Assembly: GCA_963764345.1 (NCBI GenBank)
Contig: CAVXSF010000009.1
Location: 620,001-684,000, forward strand
DNA length: 64,000 bases
Reading direction: 5' to 3'
Origin: DASQZK01 sp963764345
GTDB taxonomy: Bacteria; Bacteroidota; Bacteroidia; Bacteroidales; GCA-2748055
The number at the start of each line of letters is the position of its first letter. Positions within the stretch are counted from its first letter, which is position 1. Position numbers and translations under genes: made by a program. This document shows, piece by piece, positions 18,275-27,570 of the stretch. The notes beneath the pieces are model-generated. The model had not been told where the DNA came from, made no database searches, and saw only the letters and a list, made by a program, of their open reading frames with translations.

Positions 18275-19021
18275 ATGATAAAAAATATTTATAAGAATTT
18301 TATCGAGAACTGGATCTCGTATGGATTTGAAACGATTGTCGTAATCGTTGGAATATTAATTGCTTTTACCTTACAAAACTGGAACGAAGCCAGGAAAGAT
18401 TCAATTCAGGAAGTAAAATACTTAAAACGTATACAAAATGATCTTGCACTGGATACAGCTTTTTTTAACAGAAGTGTGGAATTATGCAAAGAAATGGCTA
18501 AACAGAATCAGAATGCCTTAAAAGTCGCCTATGACGAACAAAAAACCCTGGAACAATTCCGCTATTTCGTGGATCAGCTCAATTCCTACTCCATTCCATT
18601 TCAAATTCATAATGCTACATATCTGGATCTGATTAATACCGGGAATATTAACATTTTCCGAAACGACAGCCTGAAAAATGAGATATTTCAATATTACAAT
18701 TATTGTCAATTTATAGAGAAGGATTTGGATGATTTAAATAATTTTGATACACAGTTGCGGATCATTTCTGTTTCGAAAGGCGTTTCGATAGCAAAGTATA
18801 TGAAAGGCGATTCTACTGTTTTATTACAATCTATGATTAATCCAAAAGATTGGGCCTACATGGATGATTACAACTCCCCGGAGTTCAAGTCACTATTTGA
18901 ATCTATTCTTTTTACTATAGATAAGGATCAATTTTACATAGGAGATCTCGTTCCATTATATAAAAGTGCTCAAAACGTTTTAGTACATATTGACAAGGAA
19001 TTAAAAAACCGGGGGTTCTGA
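18275..19021 (+). CDS. DUF6090-type single-pass membrane protein
   Basis: 248 residues. The N-terminus has one membrane helix (ETIVVIVGILIAFTLQNW, about 19-36) followed at once by NEARKD. This layout (YGFETIVVIVGILIAFxLNNWNE) is typical of the DUF6090 family common in Bacteroidetes. The remaining domain is helical and soluble, probably periplasmic. The function is unknown. It stands alone, convergent with the barrel protein gene downstream. Confidence 0.75.
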   Translation: MIKNIYKNFIENWISYGFETIVVIVGILIAFTLQNWNEARKDSIQEVKYLKRIQNDLALDTAFFNRSVELCKEMAKQNQNALKVAYDEQKTLEQFRYFVDQLNSYSIPFQIHNATYLDLINTGNINIFRNDSLKNEIFQYYNYCQFIEKDLDDLNNFDTQLRIISVSKGVSIAKYMKGDSTVLLQSMINPKDWAYMDDYNSPEFKSLFESILFTIDKDQFYIGDLVPLYKSAQNVLVHIDKELKNRGF

Positions 19022-19200
19022 ATTTCGACATTCCGCGTTGATTTGAGAGAGATGTGCCTTCAATGGTGAAATAGTTTGATGATCCGGGACAAAAAAAAAC
19101 CATAAAGTTCTTCATAGAATATTAAACTATTGTGGGGCGCTAAACCGGAAAAAAGGATGAACCAACCCGTTAACCCCAATCTTCCTGTGTCGCTGTTCTT

Positions 19201-19833
19201 TCAGATATCATATTTAAACCCGAGATGTACTCCAATCGTGTTATTTTTAGTTGCAAGTTCATGAACCAGCGTATCATAAAGACCTAAATTTTCATTTAAG
19301 CCCAGGTCCAGTAAAAACCGGCCATGAAGCGGTATATAAAAACCCAGTCCAACGCGCATTCCAAAGTCAAAAGGCTGCGTTTGTGATGCGTAGCTTTCCC
19401 TGCCCGGTACTTCGCTGTTTATATCTTTCGCACTGAGTAAATAACCCAGGTAAAAACCTCCTCCAAGATAAAATTTTACCCTTTTCTGTGTAACGAACGA
19501 ACAAACAACAGGTACCGTAAGATAGTTTCTTCTGAAGATCATATCGGAGGTTTTGTAGTAATTCCCGGCATCATCGAAATAATCGACACCCACCCTGGCT
19601 CCTTTTTGTTCAAACAGAATGCCCGTTTGCAGGAAAGCATATTTTGAAAAGTGGTAATTGTAGGTTGTGCCCATGGAATAAGTGATCGCCGGCTTAAAAT
19701 CCTTCAGATACGGGTTGCCGAAAAAGAAAGACAGGGCCGGACCAAATTGGATTGAAATATCACTTTTTGAAAATTGTCCCTTTGCGCTAAAGCAAAGTAC
19801 AAATGCAAGAAGGAAAGTAGTTATCATTTTCAT
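19201..19833 (-). CDS. Outer membrane beta-barrel protein (PorT/OmpA-barrel-like)
   Basis: 210 residues with a signal peptide (about 1-19, ending CFSAKG). Alternating strands with Tyr/Phe girdles (YFLQTGILFEQKGARVG, VKFYLGGGFYLGYLL, GMRVGLGFYIPL) end in the strand NTIGVHLGFKYDI. This is the pattern of the eight-stranded outer membrane beta-barrel family (PF13568-like) of Bacteroidetes. The role is unknown; such proteins can be porins or assembly factors. Transcribed separately from the deacetylase upstream. Confidence 0.8.
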   Translation of the reverse strand: MKMITTFLLAFVLCFSAKGQFSKSDISIQFGPALSFFFGNPYLKDFKPAITYSMGTTYNYHFSKYAFLQTGILFEQKGARVGVDYFDDAGNYYKTSDMIFRRNYLTVPVVCSFVTQKRVKFYLGGGFYLGYLLSAKDINSEVPGRESYASQTQPFDFGMRVGLGFYIPLHGRFLLDLGLNENLGLYDTLVHELATKNNTIGVHLGFKYDI

Positions 19834-19932
19834 ATTGTCAGCACATCTTTAAAGGTATTCGGCATTCCGGCACCAACTATTAAATTTACCACGAAAAGCA
19901 GGCTTGGTCTGTCTTCAAAAAAAAATAAAACA

Positions 19933-20589
19933 CTATCTGCTTCGGAATTCATCGAGTGAGATAACGTGAATATCTTCATCTTCAAACTCATACAACAGAA
20001 TATCCAGGGCTTCTACTGTGGAATTGTTTAGATGAAACAGAATAACCGGTATCCGGGATTTCGAAAATAAGTTATGATGAAAATAATCAATGACATCCTG
20101 TGTACTGACACTATTGTCCCACTCTTCAGCACTTAAACTCCACATAACCACGTCATAACCATTACTAAGCAGGGTGAGCTTCTGTTTTGACGTTAATTCA
20201 CTGTATGGCGGTCTGAAATAGTGTTTATTGCCGGGTTGCAGGCTGTCGATCAGAAGTTGCGTCCGCAGAATCTCCGGTTTATAAATCCGGGCCAAACTTG
20301 AATTACCAACGTTAACATGGTTGTATGTATGATTGCCCATAGATTGCTCTGTTGCTATACGATTTGCCAGATCAGGGTATTGCCTTAACGATTGTCCGAT
20401 GCAGAAAAAGGTCGCTCTGGCATGATGCTTTTTTAATATATCAAGTATTTTTCCCGTATTTTCGGGCGAATTTGGTGCATCGTCAAACGTTAAAACGACC
20501 TCTTTAACCGGGAAGTTTTCATCTTTGGAACAACTTATCAGCACCAAAAAAACGACCAGAAAATATTGCCAATATTTAGAATGGTTCAT
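19933..20589 (-). CDS. Polysaccharide deacetylase (NodB-domain) lipoprotein
   Basis: 218 residues with a lipoprotein signal (VLISC, lipid Cys near residue 20). The NodB domain shows motif 1 LTFDDAPNSP (about 34-43), motif 2 NHTYNHVN (His-based metal ligands, about 90-97), motif 3 RPPYSE (about 127) and a late ILFHLN motif. These carbohydrate esterase family 4 enzymes remove acetyl groups from N-acetylated or O-acetylated glycans such as peptidoglycan or chitin oligomers. Motifs are intact, so it should be active in the periplasm or on the surface. Monocistronic. Confidence 0.88.
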   Translation of the reverse strand: MNHSKYWQYFLVVFLVLISCSKDENFPVKEVVLTFDDAPNSPENTGKILDILKKHHARATFFCIGQSLRQYPDLANRIATEQSMGNHTYNHVNVGNSSLARIYKPEILRTQLLIDSLQPGNKHYFRPPYSELTSKQKLTLLSNGYDVVMWSLSAEEWDNSVSTQDVIDYFHHNLFSKSRIPVILFHLNNSTVEALDILLYEFEDEDIHVISLDEFRSR

Positions 20590-20769
20590 GCAACCGTTAT
20601 TTTAACTTTCAAACCTATATCCCGTATCCACTTGAACTGGTTATTAAGCATTGGAGTCAGCCTTTCGCCAGCCGTTTCCGTTGCCTCAGCCCGACGTGTG
20701 TGTTACAATCGTACACCCTGCTCACTTGTAACAGAAGCCAGTTTACAGATCCAATAACCCGTTTTACAT

Positions 20770-20855
20770 AACTCCCTAACCCCTAATCTCTACTCTCTAC
20801 TCTCTAACTCTCTACTCTCTACTCTCTCACTCTCTAACTCCCCCCTAACCCCTTC
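20770..20855. repeat. Low-complexity CTCTAA/CTCTACT tract
   Basis: A run of ACTCTCTACTCTCTA-type words preceded by CTCCCTAACCCCTAATC. Its reverse complement (GTTAGGGAGT, GAGAGTTAGAG, GATTAGGGGTTAGGG) closely resembles the low-complexity parts of the tandem array at 53.2-55.5 kb. It overlaps the 3' end of the DUF1801 gene. Confidence 0.6.
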
Positions 20856-21424
20856 CCATTGAGAATCTGCACCACACATTTTTCTACCCTGGACTCCCGC
20901 GTTTTGGATTGTTTGGGTTGAGAAAAATAATAAATGTATGCTTTTTGACGTCCCGGCGTCAGAGCATCGAAAGCGGTTTTCAGGGCAGGCATTTCATCCA
21001 GTTTCTTTTGAAATTCTTCAGGAAATACAAGATCCGTATTCTTTTTAAAATTTACTTTCAAACCAGCCTTTTCCACTTCAATGGCTTCATAAATATAGGT
21101 TTTCAGGACAGGTTCCATTTCAACGATTTCCTGTACACTGGTGAACCGGACCTGGCGGGCCGCCTGCACATTCTCCGTTTGTTGGATGAGAATACCGTTG
21201 GCATCATTTAACAAGGCGCCTTTGAAAAACAGAATCGCACAGTATTCTTTAAATCCATGGATTAACACTATGTTGCTTTTCTGAAACGTATAACAGGGTA
21301 CACCCCATTTCAATTCTTCAGTCAGCCCGCAGTCAAGAATGATCATTCTCAGTTTCTCAAATTCCTGCTGCCACTTTTCTGTTCTGTTTAAAAATTGATC
21401 AACCTTTGGATTCATTGGATTCAT
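20834..21424 (-). CDS. YdeI/OmpD-associated, DUF1801-domain protein
   Basis: 196 residues. The N-terminal part has the DUF1801 signature WKWGVPCYTF-like segment (here ELKWGVPCYTFQKSNIVLIHGFKEYCAILFFKGALL split over about 35-70). The C-terminal part FPEEFQKKLDEMPALKTAFDALTPGRQKAYIYYFSQPKQSKTR is the YdeI helical region (bacteriocin-protection, YdeI/OmpD-associated family). The biochemical role is not known. The last residues (GKGLGGS) are read through the edge of the CTCTA tract. It is the fourth gene after ArsR, SRPBCC and DoxX, all on the same strand. Confidence 0.8.
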   Translation of the reverse strand: MNPMNPKVDQFLNRTEKWQQEFEKLRMIILDCGLTEELKWGVPCYTFQKSNIVLIHGFKEYCAILFFKGALLNDANGILIQQTENVQAARQVRFTSVQEIVEMEPVLKTYIYEAIEVEKAGLKVNFKKNTDLVFPEEFQKKLDEMPALKTAFDALTPGRQKAYIYYFSQPKQSKTRESRVEKCVVQILNGKGLGGS

Positions 21425-21515
21425 TTATTGATAAAAATACAAAACCCACTTTTCACCTTCAATGTTCGTTGAGAACATATCGATAAATATGTATTGATCA
21501 CCTAAAACGATTTTT

Positions 21516-21896
21516 CTATTTTATAACTGGTGAAAAAGGTTTGAGTACAAACCTGCCGTAGGCAACAAATGCGCTTATGGCCGCCACCACGAGCCAATAC
21601 ATTACATGATTGTAATCCGGGTTTCTGGAAAAAATATCCACTCCGGAAAAGAGCAGCATTTCTGCAACAATGTAGGTCGCTGCAACCGGTGCCAGCATTC
21701 CCAGGTGCCTGTTAATTGCCGGAAGGATTAGTCCCAGGCTGCAAAGCAGTTCAATAACACCCATTACTATCCAAACCCCGTGGGGAATAGCGTCCAGAGA
21801 AGGGATGGTCTGCGCCGGATTGGAAAACTTCCATACCGCACCCACGATGGTATGCAGGGCGAGAAGGATTTGAAGAACCCATAATAGAATATTCAT
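21516..21896 (-). CDS. DoxX-family membrane protein
   Basis: 126 residues with four membrane helices (about 2-22, 44-63, 69-87, 97-114), the usual DoxX-like size and topology, including the motif GAVWKFSNP after helix 1. DoxX-like proteins are small inner membrane proteins, some linked to thiosulfate/quinone or redox functions; the role here is unknown. It lies 112 bases after the SRPBCC gene and is probably part of the ArsR-headed group. Confidence 0.82.
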   Translation of the reverse strand: MNILLWVLQILLALHTIVGAVWKFSNPAQTIPSLDAIPHGVWIVMGVIELLCSLGLILPAINRHLGMLAPVAATYIVAEMLLFSGVDIFSRNPDYNHVMYWLVVAAISAFVAYGRFVLKPFSPVIK

Positions 21897-22008
21897 GACT
21901 TACCTCCTTATGATGTTTAATTTAACGATCATTCTGTCTTTACCTCTTTCATTTTACCCACTGATCCGAATAATTCAATAACTTATAAACCCGAACCATC
22001 CTGATCTT

Positions 22009-22476
22009 TCATTTTAGTTTGCCAAGGATTGTTTCCAACCGGTCATGTGCCATATTTATGCCCCGGGCAAAGGGCATCTGCAGCAACTTGTCTCTGTCTG
22101 CGACGGATCTGAATACGATAAGCATATTGAGTTTGCTGGTGTCGTCTGTAAGTCCTTCAAATTCCAGGAATTCAAGCTGAACAGGGAAATGCGCATTCTC
22201 CATTTCAAATGTGCGTGTGATTTTCCGGTTGGGGCTAAACTCATGGATTACCCCGTTGGCCCGAAATACCACGTTTCCCTGGGGGTCAGTTGTTTGAAAC
22301 TGGTAACCGCCATGGTTTTTATTTTCAAGTTTCAGCACTTTCGTTCCCATCCATTGTTCAACAATACCGGGCTCTGTATACGCCTTAAAAAGTAATTCCA
22401 CAGGCAAATCAAATTCCCGGGTTATCAGCAATTCCTGTATGCCGGCTTCGGCATTGATTTTTGTCTTCTGTTCCAT
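22009..22476 (-). CDS. SRPBCC/AHSA1-family protein
   Basis: 155 residues with the START-like AHSA1 pattern: ITREFDLPVELLFKAYTEPGIVEQWMG (about 14-40), a central GYQFQTTDPQGNVVFRANGVIHE and the C-terminal helix ARGINMAHDRLETILGKL. These proteins have a hydrophobic ligand cavity; the ligand is unknown. It starts four bases after the stop of the ArsR gene, a typical ArsR-SRPBCC operon. Confidence 0.88.
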   Translation of the reverse strand: MEQKTKINAEAGIQELLITREFDLPVELLFKAYTEPGIVEQWMGTKVLKLENKNHGGYQFQTTDPQGNVVFRANGVIHEFSPNRKITRTFEMENAHFPVQLEFLEFEGLTDDTSKLNMLIVFRSVADRDKLLQMPFARGINMAHDRLETILGKLK

Positions 22477-22480
22477 CTTA

Positions 22481-22822
22481 TTATGATTTTTTTTCCTGAT
22501 GATTATCGGGATTGTATCCCTTCATGATGGTTTCCAATTTATTAAACCTGTCGTCCCACAGTTTGCGAAAGGGTTCAATAAAGTCTTCTATTTCCTTTAT
22601 CTTTTGGGGATTCAGGTGATAGTAAATTTCTCTTCCGCTCAGTTCCTTTTTAAGCAATTCACACTCCGTGAGTATTTGCAGGTGCTTTGAAACCGTCGGC
22701 CTTGCACTGTCAAAGTTTGAGGCTATTGCCCCTGCTGTCATGGTTTGTGTGGCTGCCAACAGAAGTATGGCCCTCCTCGTCGGGTCTGCAATGGCTTGAA
22801 ATACGTCTCGTCTTAAATTCAT
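22481..22822 (-). CDS. ArsR-family transcriptional regulator
   Basis: 113 residues. The winged helix includes IADPTRRAILLLA (about 11-23), AIASNFDSARPTVSKHLQIL (recognition helix, about 32-51) and the wing GREIYYHLNP (about 63-72). The metal-binding ELCV-type motif of classic ArsR is absent (here LTECELLKK lies elsewhere), so it is more likely a non-metal or protein-partnered regulator, as is common for ArsR-SRPBCC pairs. Two near-identical palindromes upstream are the likely operators. Confidence 0.88.
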   Translation of the reverse strand: MNLRRDVFQAIADPTRRAILLLAATQTMTAGAIASNFDSARPTVSKHLQILTECELLKKELSGREIYYHLNPQKIKEIEDFIEPFRKLWDDRFNKLETIMKGYNPDNHQEKKS

Positions 22823-22825
22823 TAT

Positions 22826-22867
22826 GTAGCTATTTGACTACAAATATAAGTGTAGTTATTTAACTAC
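22826..22867 (-). promoter_or_regulatory. Paired ArsR operator candidates
   Basis: GTAGCTATTTGACTAC (22826-22841) and GTAGTTATTTAACTAC (22852-22867) differ at two positions and are 26 bases apart. The second is a perfect 7-base inverted repeat around TT. They lie immediately upstream of the arsR start at 22822, where autoregulation would act. Confidence 0.6.
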
Positions 22868-23328
22868 GCAAGATTTTTGTGATTTTTTTTTGATGTTTTT
22901 GTGTTTCTTCAGCTGCCGTCAGTCGCCCGGTGTATCTTCCTCAGATCCACCAGGTGCCTGCATGACTCCATCTAAAGAAATAAATGATAACCGATTATTT
23001 TTCTCATGTGCATGAAGTCAGTGATTATAGTGTTGACTCCGCACTTTTATGTTTGTGAATCAGTTCGGTTTGCAGTTTCCACGTCTATTTTTTTCTTCTT
23101 ATTTCTTTCAGTTACTTCCAGGTAAGCAGGTCGCTCAGGCATGGCGCATAGCGGCTGTGTGTGTGAGTAGTGGTAATCTTCGAGCACTCCTATCAAATTA
23201 CACAGAACTTGATGCGGGGAAGAACGCTCAAATACAATACAAACCCCGCCATTACTTACACACGACATTTGAACTGGCGATATTGTCCATCATCCTTTGT
23301 TTTAGGCAAATTTAAAAACCCAGTGAAT
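22868..23328. other. Intergenic, no gene assigned
   Basis: Open frames on both strands (about 73 and 88 codons around 23047-23315) lack family features. An inverted GCGGGG/CCCCGC pair near 23214-23250 can form a hairpin. I see no convincing gene. Confidence 0.35.
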
Positions 23329-25881
23329 TTATAGAAGTGGTTTTTTAATCAGGTTAAAATGTTTATATAATTCAAACCAGGTAACACTAAAAAGGCCTGC
23401 CAGGGAACAAATTATTATTTCTATTATACTTATTTTTTCAAACTGGAACAGGTCCAGTAAGAAAGGAATATTGAGGATGAGAATCAGAAACAGAATGGCT
23501 CCGCCAACAATCCATTTAACAGCTTTGTTAGGAGTAACGAGAATTTTAAAGATATTAGAGGTCCATGAACGATTTGAAAAAATTACAGCGATGTTTGAGA
23601 TTATCAAGGTAATAAAGGTAAATGTCCTGACAGCTTTTTCGGTGTGTCCCATTTTATTACCAATAAAATAAACGAGAAGACAAATAATTAAGATTCCCAG
23701 ACCTTGCACACAACTTAATACTATTTTTTTTGCACTAAAAAAGGGTTCGTCAATTTTTTTTGGCGGTCGCGACATGACATTCATTTCTTCCTTTTCGGCT
23801 TCAAAAATGACTGAACAAGCCGGGTCGATTATCAGTTCAAGAAATACAATATGCACAGGCCAAAGAATTAAAGGCATATCGGCAAATAAAACTGGTATCA
23901 AAGATAATCCTGCAATTGGGACATGAATGGCAAAGATATACCCTAAGGCTTTCTGTAGATTATCAAAAATTTTACGGCCCATCTTTACGGCTCCAACAAT
24001 AGAGGCAAAATTATCATCCATCAACACTAGCGAGGAGGCCTCCCTTGCCACATCAGTTCCTTTTTCTCCCATAGCGATTCCGATGTTTGCCGTTTTCAGC
24101 GCCGGAGCATCATTTACTCCATCGCCTGTCATAGCCACTATTTCATTGTTTTTCTTTAATGCATTGACAATTTTTAGTTTTTGTTCCGGAATAACTCTGG
24201 CAAAGACATTCACATCTTTTATCCTGTTGCAAAGTTCCTCTTCAGTCATTTCCTGCAATTCATTACCTGCAATACATAATTCGGGATGTTCCAACCCAAT
24301 CTCTTTTGCGATATTCATGGCTGTCAGCGAATAATCTCCTGTAATCATTATTACCCTGATACCGGCTTTGTAGCATTCTGCAACTGCATCAGGTATGTTT
24401 TCCCTGATAGGGTCTGACAGCCCGATTAATCCTATAAACTCAAAATTGAAATCATGCTGTGTTTTTGGCAGACTCCCGGTCTCTATTATTGCTTTAGCAA
24501 CACTTAGCACCCTTAATCCAGCTGAAGCCATTTCAGTAACAGCCTTTTCATATTTGCCTTTCATGTTAATATCAAGATGGCAAAGGTCAAATATTGCTTC
24601 AGGTGCCCCTTTGGCCGCAATTATTTTGCCTTTTGAACCAGTACTATTATACACTCTCGACATCGCGAACATTTCCTTTGTCAAAGAGTATTCCTTTTCC
24701 ATTAACCAATCGGCGTGAATATGCTCTGAATTTTGAAGGAACTTTTCCCCCACATTGACAATGGCTTTCTCCATAGGGTCAAAAGGATTAACCTGACTTG
24801 ATAAAATTCCGTACTCGATTATCTCATGAAATGGTTCTGGAAATTCTGTATTAGCAGAAACATTATAAAAATCACTACCATTGTACAATCGAGTAACAGT
24901 CATTTTATTTTGTGTCAGGGTTCCTGTTTTATCCGTACACAATACAGTTGCCGATCCAAGTGTTTCAATGGCAGCTGGCTTTCGGGTCAATACTTTATTT
25001 TTAGACATACGCCATGCGCCTAGTGCAAGAAATACCGTAAGAACTACAGGAAATTCCTCCGGAAGCATTGCCATTGCCAATGTAATGCCTGCCAAAAATC
25101 CGTTCAGCAAATCACCTCTGGTTAAAGTATAAACAACAACAACCAGTACACAAAGCGCAATTCCAATAATTGCCAAACGCCTTACCAGAATGCCCATCTC
25201 CCTTTTTAACTTTGTAGGCTCTTCCTTTACCGATTCCAATGCTTTCCCAATCTTCCCAATTTCGGTGTTTAGTCCTGTTGCTACAATTTTTACAACGCCA
25301 TTTCCCTGAACAATCATTGAACCTGAATAAACGTAAGGAATATCATCGCCACCAGGGCTAAAATCCAAATCACCTTCCTTTCCTTCCCTTTTCCTGACAG
25401 GAACAGATTCTCCGGTTAGCAGCGATTCATCAGCCATAAGGTTAATGCACGACAAAACGAGTGCATCGGCGGGAACTCTGTCGCCCTCTTGCAATACTAC
25501 AATATCATCTGTTACTACTTCTTTGCCGGGTATCCTTTTTTCAATTCCATTTCTGATAACTAATGCTCTTGGGCTGGCAAGGTCTTTCAATGCATCCAGG
25601 GCTTTTTCTGTTTTTTTCTCCTGGTAAAATTCTATACCCATAATTACAAAAACAAAACCCAAAAGCATTAAACCTTCCCGTACATTTCCAAGCAAAAGAT
25701 ATAGTGTGCCGCAAGCAACCAATAAAAGGAACATCGGTTCTTTTACCACGCCAAATATGATGTGCCATATGCCTTTTGGCTTCGAAGAAGGAAGTTCGTT
25801 AAAGCCTTCTTTTTCAAGCTTCTGTTTGACTTTCTCTTCTGACAAACCGCTAAATTCTTCTGCCTTAAATATTTTTTCCAA
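23329..25881 (-). CDS. P-type cation-transporting ATPase (Ca2+-ATPase-like, type II)
   Basis: 850 residues, standard for type II P-type pumps. In order: N-terminal cation ATPase domain (FSGLSEEKVKQKLEKEG), actuator motif LTGESVP (about 155-161), M4 motif MLPEEFPVVLT (about 272-282), phosphorylation site DKTGTLT (D317), the N-domain KGAPE motif, hinge MTGDGVNDAPALK, and M5-M6 with ELIIDPACS. PEEFP and the LIIDPACS motif fit calcium or related divalent cation pumps, but the ion is not certain. The frame begins with TTG at 25879-25881; no in-frame ATG lies nearby before upstream stops. Monocistronic. Confidence 0.9.
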   Translation of the reverse strand: MEKIFKAEEFSGLSEEKVKQKLEKEGFNELPSSKPKGIWHIIFGVVKEPMFLLLVACGTLYLLLGNVREGLMLLGFVFVIMGIEFYQEKKTEKALDALKDLASPRALVIRNGIEKRIPGKEVVTDDIVVLQEGDRVPADALVLSCINLMADESLLTGESVPVRKREGKEGDLDFSPGGDDIPYVYSGSMIVQGNGVVKIVATGLNTEIGKIGKALESVKEEPTKLKREMGILVRRLAIIGIALCVLVVVVYTLTRGDLLNGFLAGITLAMAMLPEEFPVVLTVFLALGAWRMSKNKVLTRKPAAIETLGSATVLCTDKTGTLTQNKMTVTRLYNGSDFYNVSANTEFPEPFHEIIEYGILSSQVNPFDPMEKAIVNVGEKFLQNSEHIHADWLMEKEYSLTKEMFAMSRVYNSTGSKGKIIAAKGAPEAIFDLCHLDINMKGKYEKAVTEMASAGLRVLSVAKAIIETGSLPKTQHDFNFEFIGLIGLSDPIRENIPDAVAECYKAGIRVIMITGDYSLTAMNIAKEIGLEHPELCIAGNELQEMTEEELCNRIKDVNVFARVIPEQKLKIVNALKKNNEIVAMTGDGVNDAPALKTANIGIAMGEKGTDVAREASSLVLMDDNFASIVGAVKMGRKIFDNLQKALGYIFAIHVPIAGLSLIPVLFADMPLILWPVHIVFLELIIDPACSVIFEAEKEEMNVMSRPPKKIDEPFFSAKKIVLSCVQGLGILIICLLVYFIGNKMGHTEKAVRTFTFITLIISNIAVIFSNRSWTSNIFKILVTPNKAVKWIVGGAILFLILILNIPFLLDLFQFEKISIIEIIICSLAGLFSVTWFELYKHFNLIKKPLL

Positions 25882-25988
25882 AGTATTCGTTATTAGTTTG
25901 ATGTTGTGTTCAAGGATATATAATTAATCCAGTTTAAAGTATGATGAGAAAAAATTAAATCTATAATCGTAAGTCCGTCATCACGCAA

Positions 25989-26441
25989 TTAATAATTAAC
26001 ACACCAAACTGAATAATCATCCAGTAGTTGATAATTCCTGGTTTTAATATCTATAGCCTTTAAATCCGCAAGAGGTATTTGAAAATTCTTTTTGTCGGAT
26101 TTACGAGTTACATTTGCTATTAATCCGAAATGCCCATCAAATTCATTATCAATTGAATTCAAAACGTAAATATCAGTATAAGATGGCCTGGTCTTCTTTA
26201 ATATCTCATATTCCCTTTTACTTCCCGGGCCAAAAATATAAAACTCTTCCCAGTTAAAATCTTCAATGCCAGTTAATTCAATTGGAAAATCAAGATTGAT
26301 ATCAAGAAATCCTTTATAAATTAAAAGGGTTTCTGAATTTTTAGAAAAATCCTCAATCCCTTTTGGAAAAACCTTTTCAATCCTTGCTTCTTGTTTTTTA
26401 ATATCCTTATCCATGCTGCGATGTATATTAAAATACCACAT
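25989..26441 (-). CDS. Small protein of unknown function, CcbP-like layout
   Basis: 150 residues; Met10 (26414) is an equally good start. It has an acidic N-terminal helix, then FPIELTGIEDFNWEEFYIFG, a KKTRPSYTDIYVL segment, and a C-terminal block IPLADLKAID...YQLLDDYSVW. The sequence of a FP strand, a PL-DL-A-D block and a terminal helix with W recalls calcium-binding CcbP-type proteins, but the match is weak. No signal peptide or membrane segment is present, so it is cytoplasmic. It lies alone between the P-type ATPase and a decayed gap. Confidence 0.5.
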   Translation of the reverse strand: MWYFNIHRSMDKDIKKQEARIEKVFPKGIEDFSKNSETLLIYKGFLDINLDFPIELTGIEDFNWEEFYIFGPGSKREYEILKKTRPSYTDIYVLNSIDNEFDGHFGLIANVTRKSDKKNFQIPLADLKAIDIKTRNYQLLDDYSVWCVNY

Positions 26442-26907
26442 AGTCTAGTTACCCCAGGGGAAATTTTTGTTACCCATATTGCTGGCAAACTGCCCACTCA
26501 TGAGGGCCTCGCTGTTCACCCCAAGGTTCTCACAAACTGTCCCATACTGTAAGTCAGGAGAAACCCAGATACTTATCGGGGTGACAGTTTATATCCTTCG
26601 GTAATGAGCTCCGCTACGCTACGGTTCCCCTCATACGTCTCTTCTAATCTATACTGCAAAATAAGCTCTTTCTCTTTCAATTTTGCAAAATGCAGAAAAA
26701 ATTAGCCAATCCCTTCGCTCCTTCTACCTTTCGATAGCTATCATCACTAATACGAATTAGTCCACAACCGCAGTTTCATACGAATATCGCATGCCTGCTT
26801 CCTGTAACCATTTTGCAGGGAAACAGCAACTTCCCTTGTTCCATCCAAATGCCTGAATTACATTTCCCGTAAAGCGGGACAGGCACTGCTCGCTTTTTTC
26901 CGTGCTG
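26442..26907. other. Intergenic with coding-like scraps
   Basis: No intact gene. On the minus strand two short open stretches look coding: one ending EGYKLSPR before about 26578, and one ending NKNFPWGN before about 26446. A third frame (26757-26963) overlaps the end of the membrane protein gene. These may be remains of one decayed gene, but I cannot name it. Confidence 0.35.
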
Positions 26908-27570
26908 TTAGTTTTCTTTTTCAAACTCTTCCATTTCTCTGTAGAATTCAATGGCTTTTTCAACGTACTTTCCTCCCGAACCTGCTATTAAATTTCTAAA
27001 CCATTTTTTATTTAAGTTTTCGGGTTTATGGTTTTTATACAACCAAAAGGAAAAGTAAATAAAACTACCTGTTAGCATTATTTGAAAGATAATGTAGGGT
27101 AATCCTACGTCTTGTGGAAACCATGCGTCGCTCAAAAAAAATGTTGTGAAAAAGGGGAATTGCAAACACATAATTTTGGAGTGGTCAATTATGGAAAGTT
27201 GAAGTCTTGATAATTGTTTCTGAATTTCCATCACGCTACCATCGTAATTTAGATTTTTTGTCCAAACAAGATGTTTAATATAGTCCGCAAACCCTTTTAT
27301 GTTTATCAAAGCAATTGCCAAAACAGAAACAATAAAATAATTATTTGCGGAAGAATAATTTGAAATAGCATAAAACAAGGCATATCCCAATATGAGAAGA
27401 TAAAATACAAAAGCTATTATTCCTGCTGTTGTTAATCGAGCTAAGCCTTTTAAAGAGGATTCTGCCTTTCGGCCAATGGTCTCTTTTAACAGTAGCTTGT
27501 TAATCGCCAATGTCTTTTCTATTTTGGCATTTTGTTCTTTCCAAATATTGATAAATTCTATATTTTTCAT
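26908..27570 (-). CDS. Membrane partner of an ECF sigma factor
   Basis: 220 residues. The N-terminal soluble helix IEFINIWKEQNAKIEKTLAINKLLLKE (positions about 4-30) is followed by paired membrane helices (about 46-68, 78-95) and another pair (about 135-155, 163-182), then a charged C-terminus. The start overlaps the sigma gene stop by four bases, so the two are translationally coupled. Position and topology suggest it holds or modulates the sigma factor as a membrane-bound anti-sigma protein, but no known anti-sigma domain is visible. The same arrangement recurs at 43.9-45.0 kb. Confidence 0.65.
   Translation of the reverse strand: MKNIEFINIWKEQNAKIEKTLAINKLLLKETIGRKAESSLKGLARLTTAGIIAFVFYLLILGYALFYAISNYSSANNYFIVSVLAIALINIKGFADYIKHLVWTKNLNYDGSVMEIQKQLSRLQLSIIDHSKIMCLQFPFFTTFFLSDAWFPQDVGLPYIIFQIMLTGSFIYFSFWLYKNHKPENLNKKWFRNLIAGSGGKYVEKAIEFYREMEEFEKEN

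Noticed and set aside
23047..23315. Possible small genes on both strands upstream of arsR and downstream of the P-type ATPase
   Set aside because: Neither shows a domain, signal peptide or start signal; the two frames oppose each other.
26757..26963. 68-codon minus-strand ORF overlapping the sigma-partner gene end
   Set aside because: It overlaps a well-supported gene in another frame; its 3' part may be a remnant but cannot be identified.
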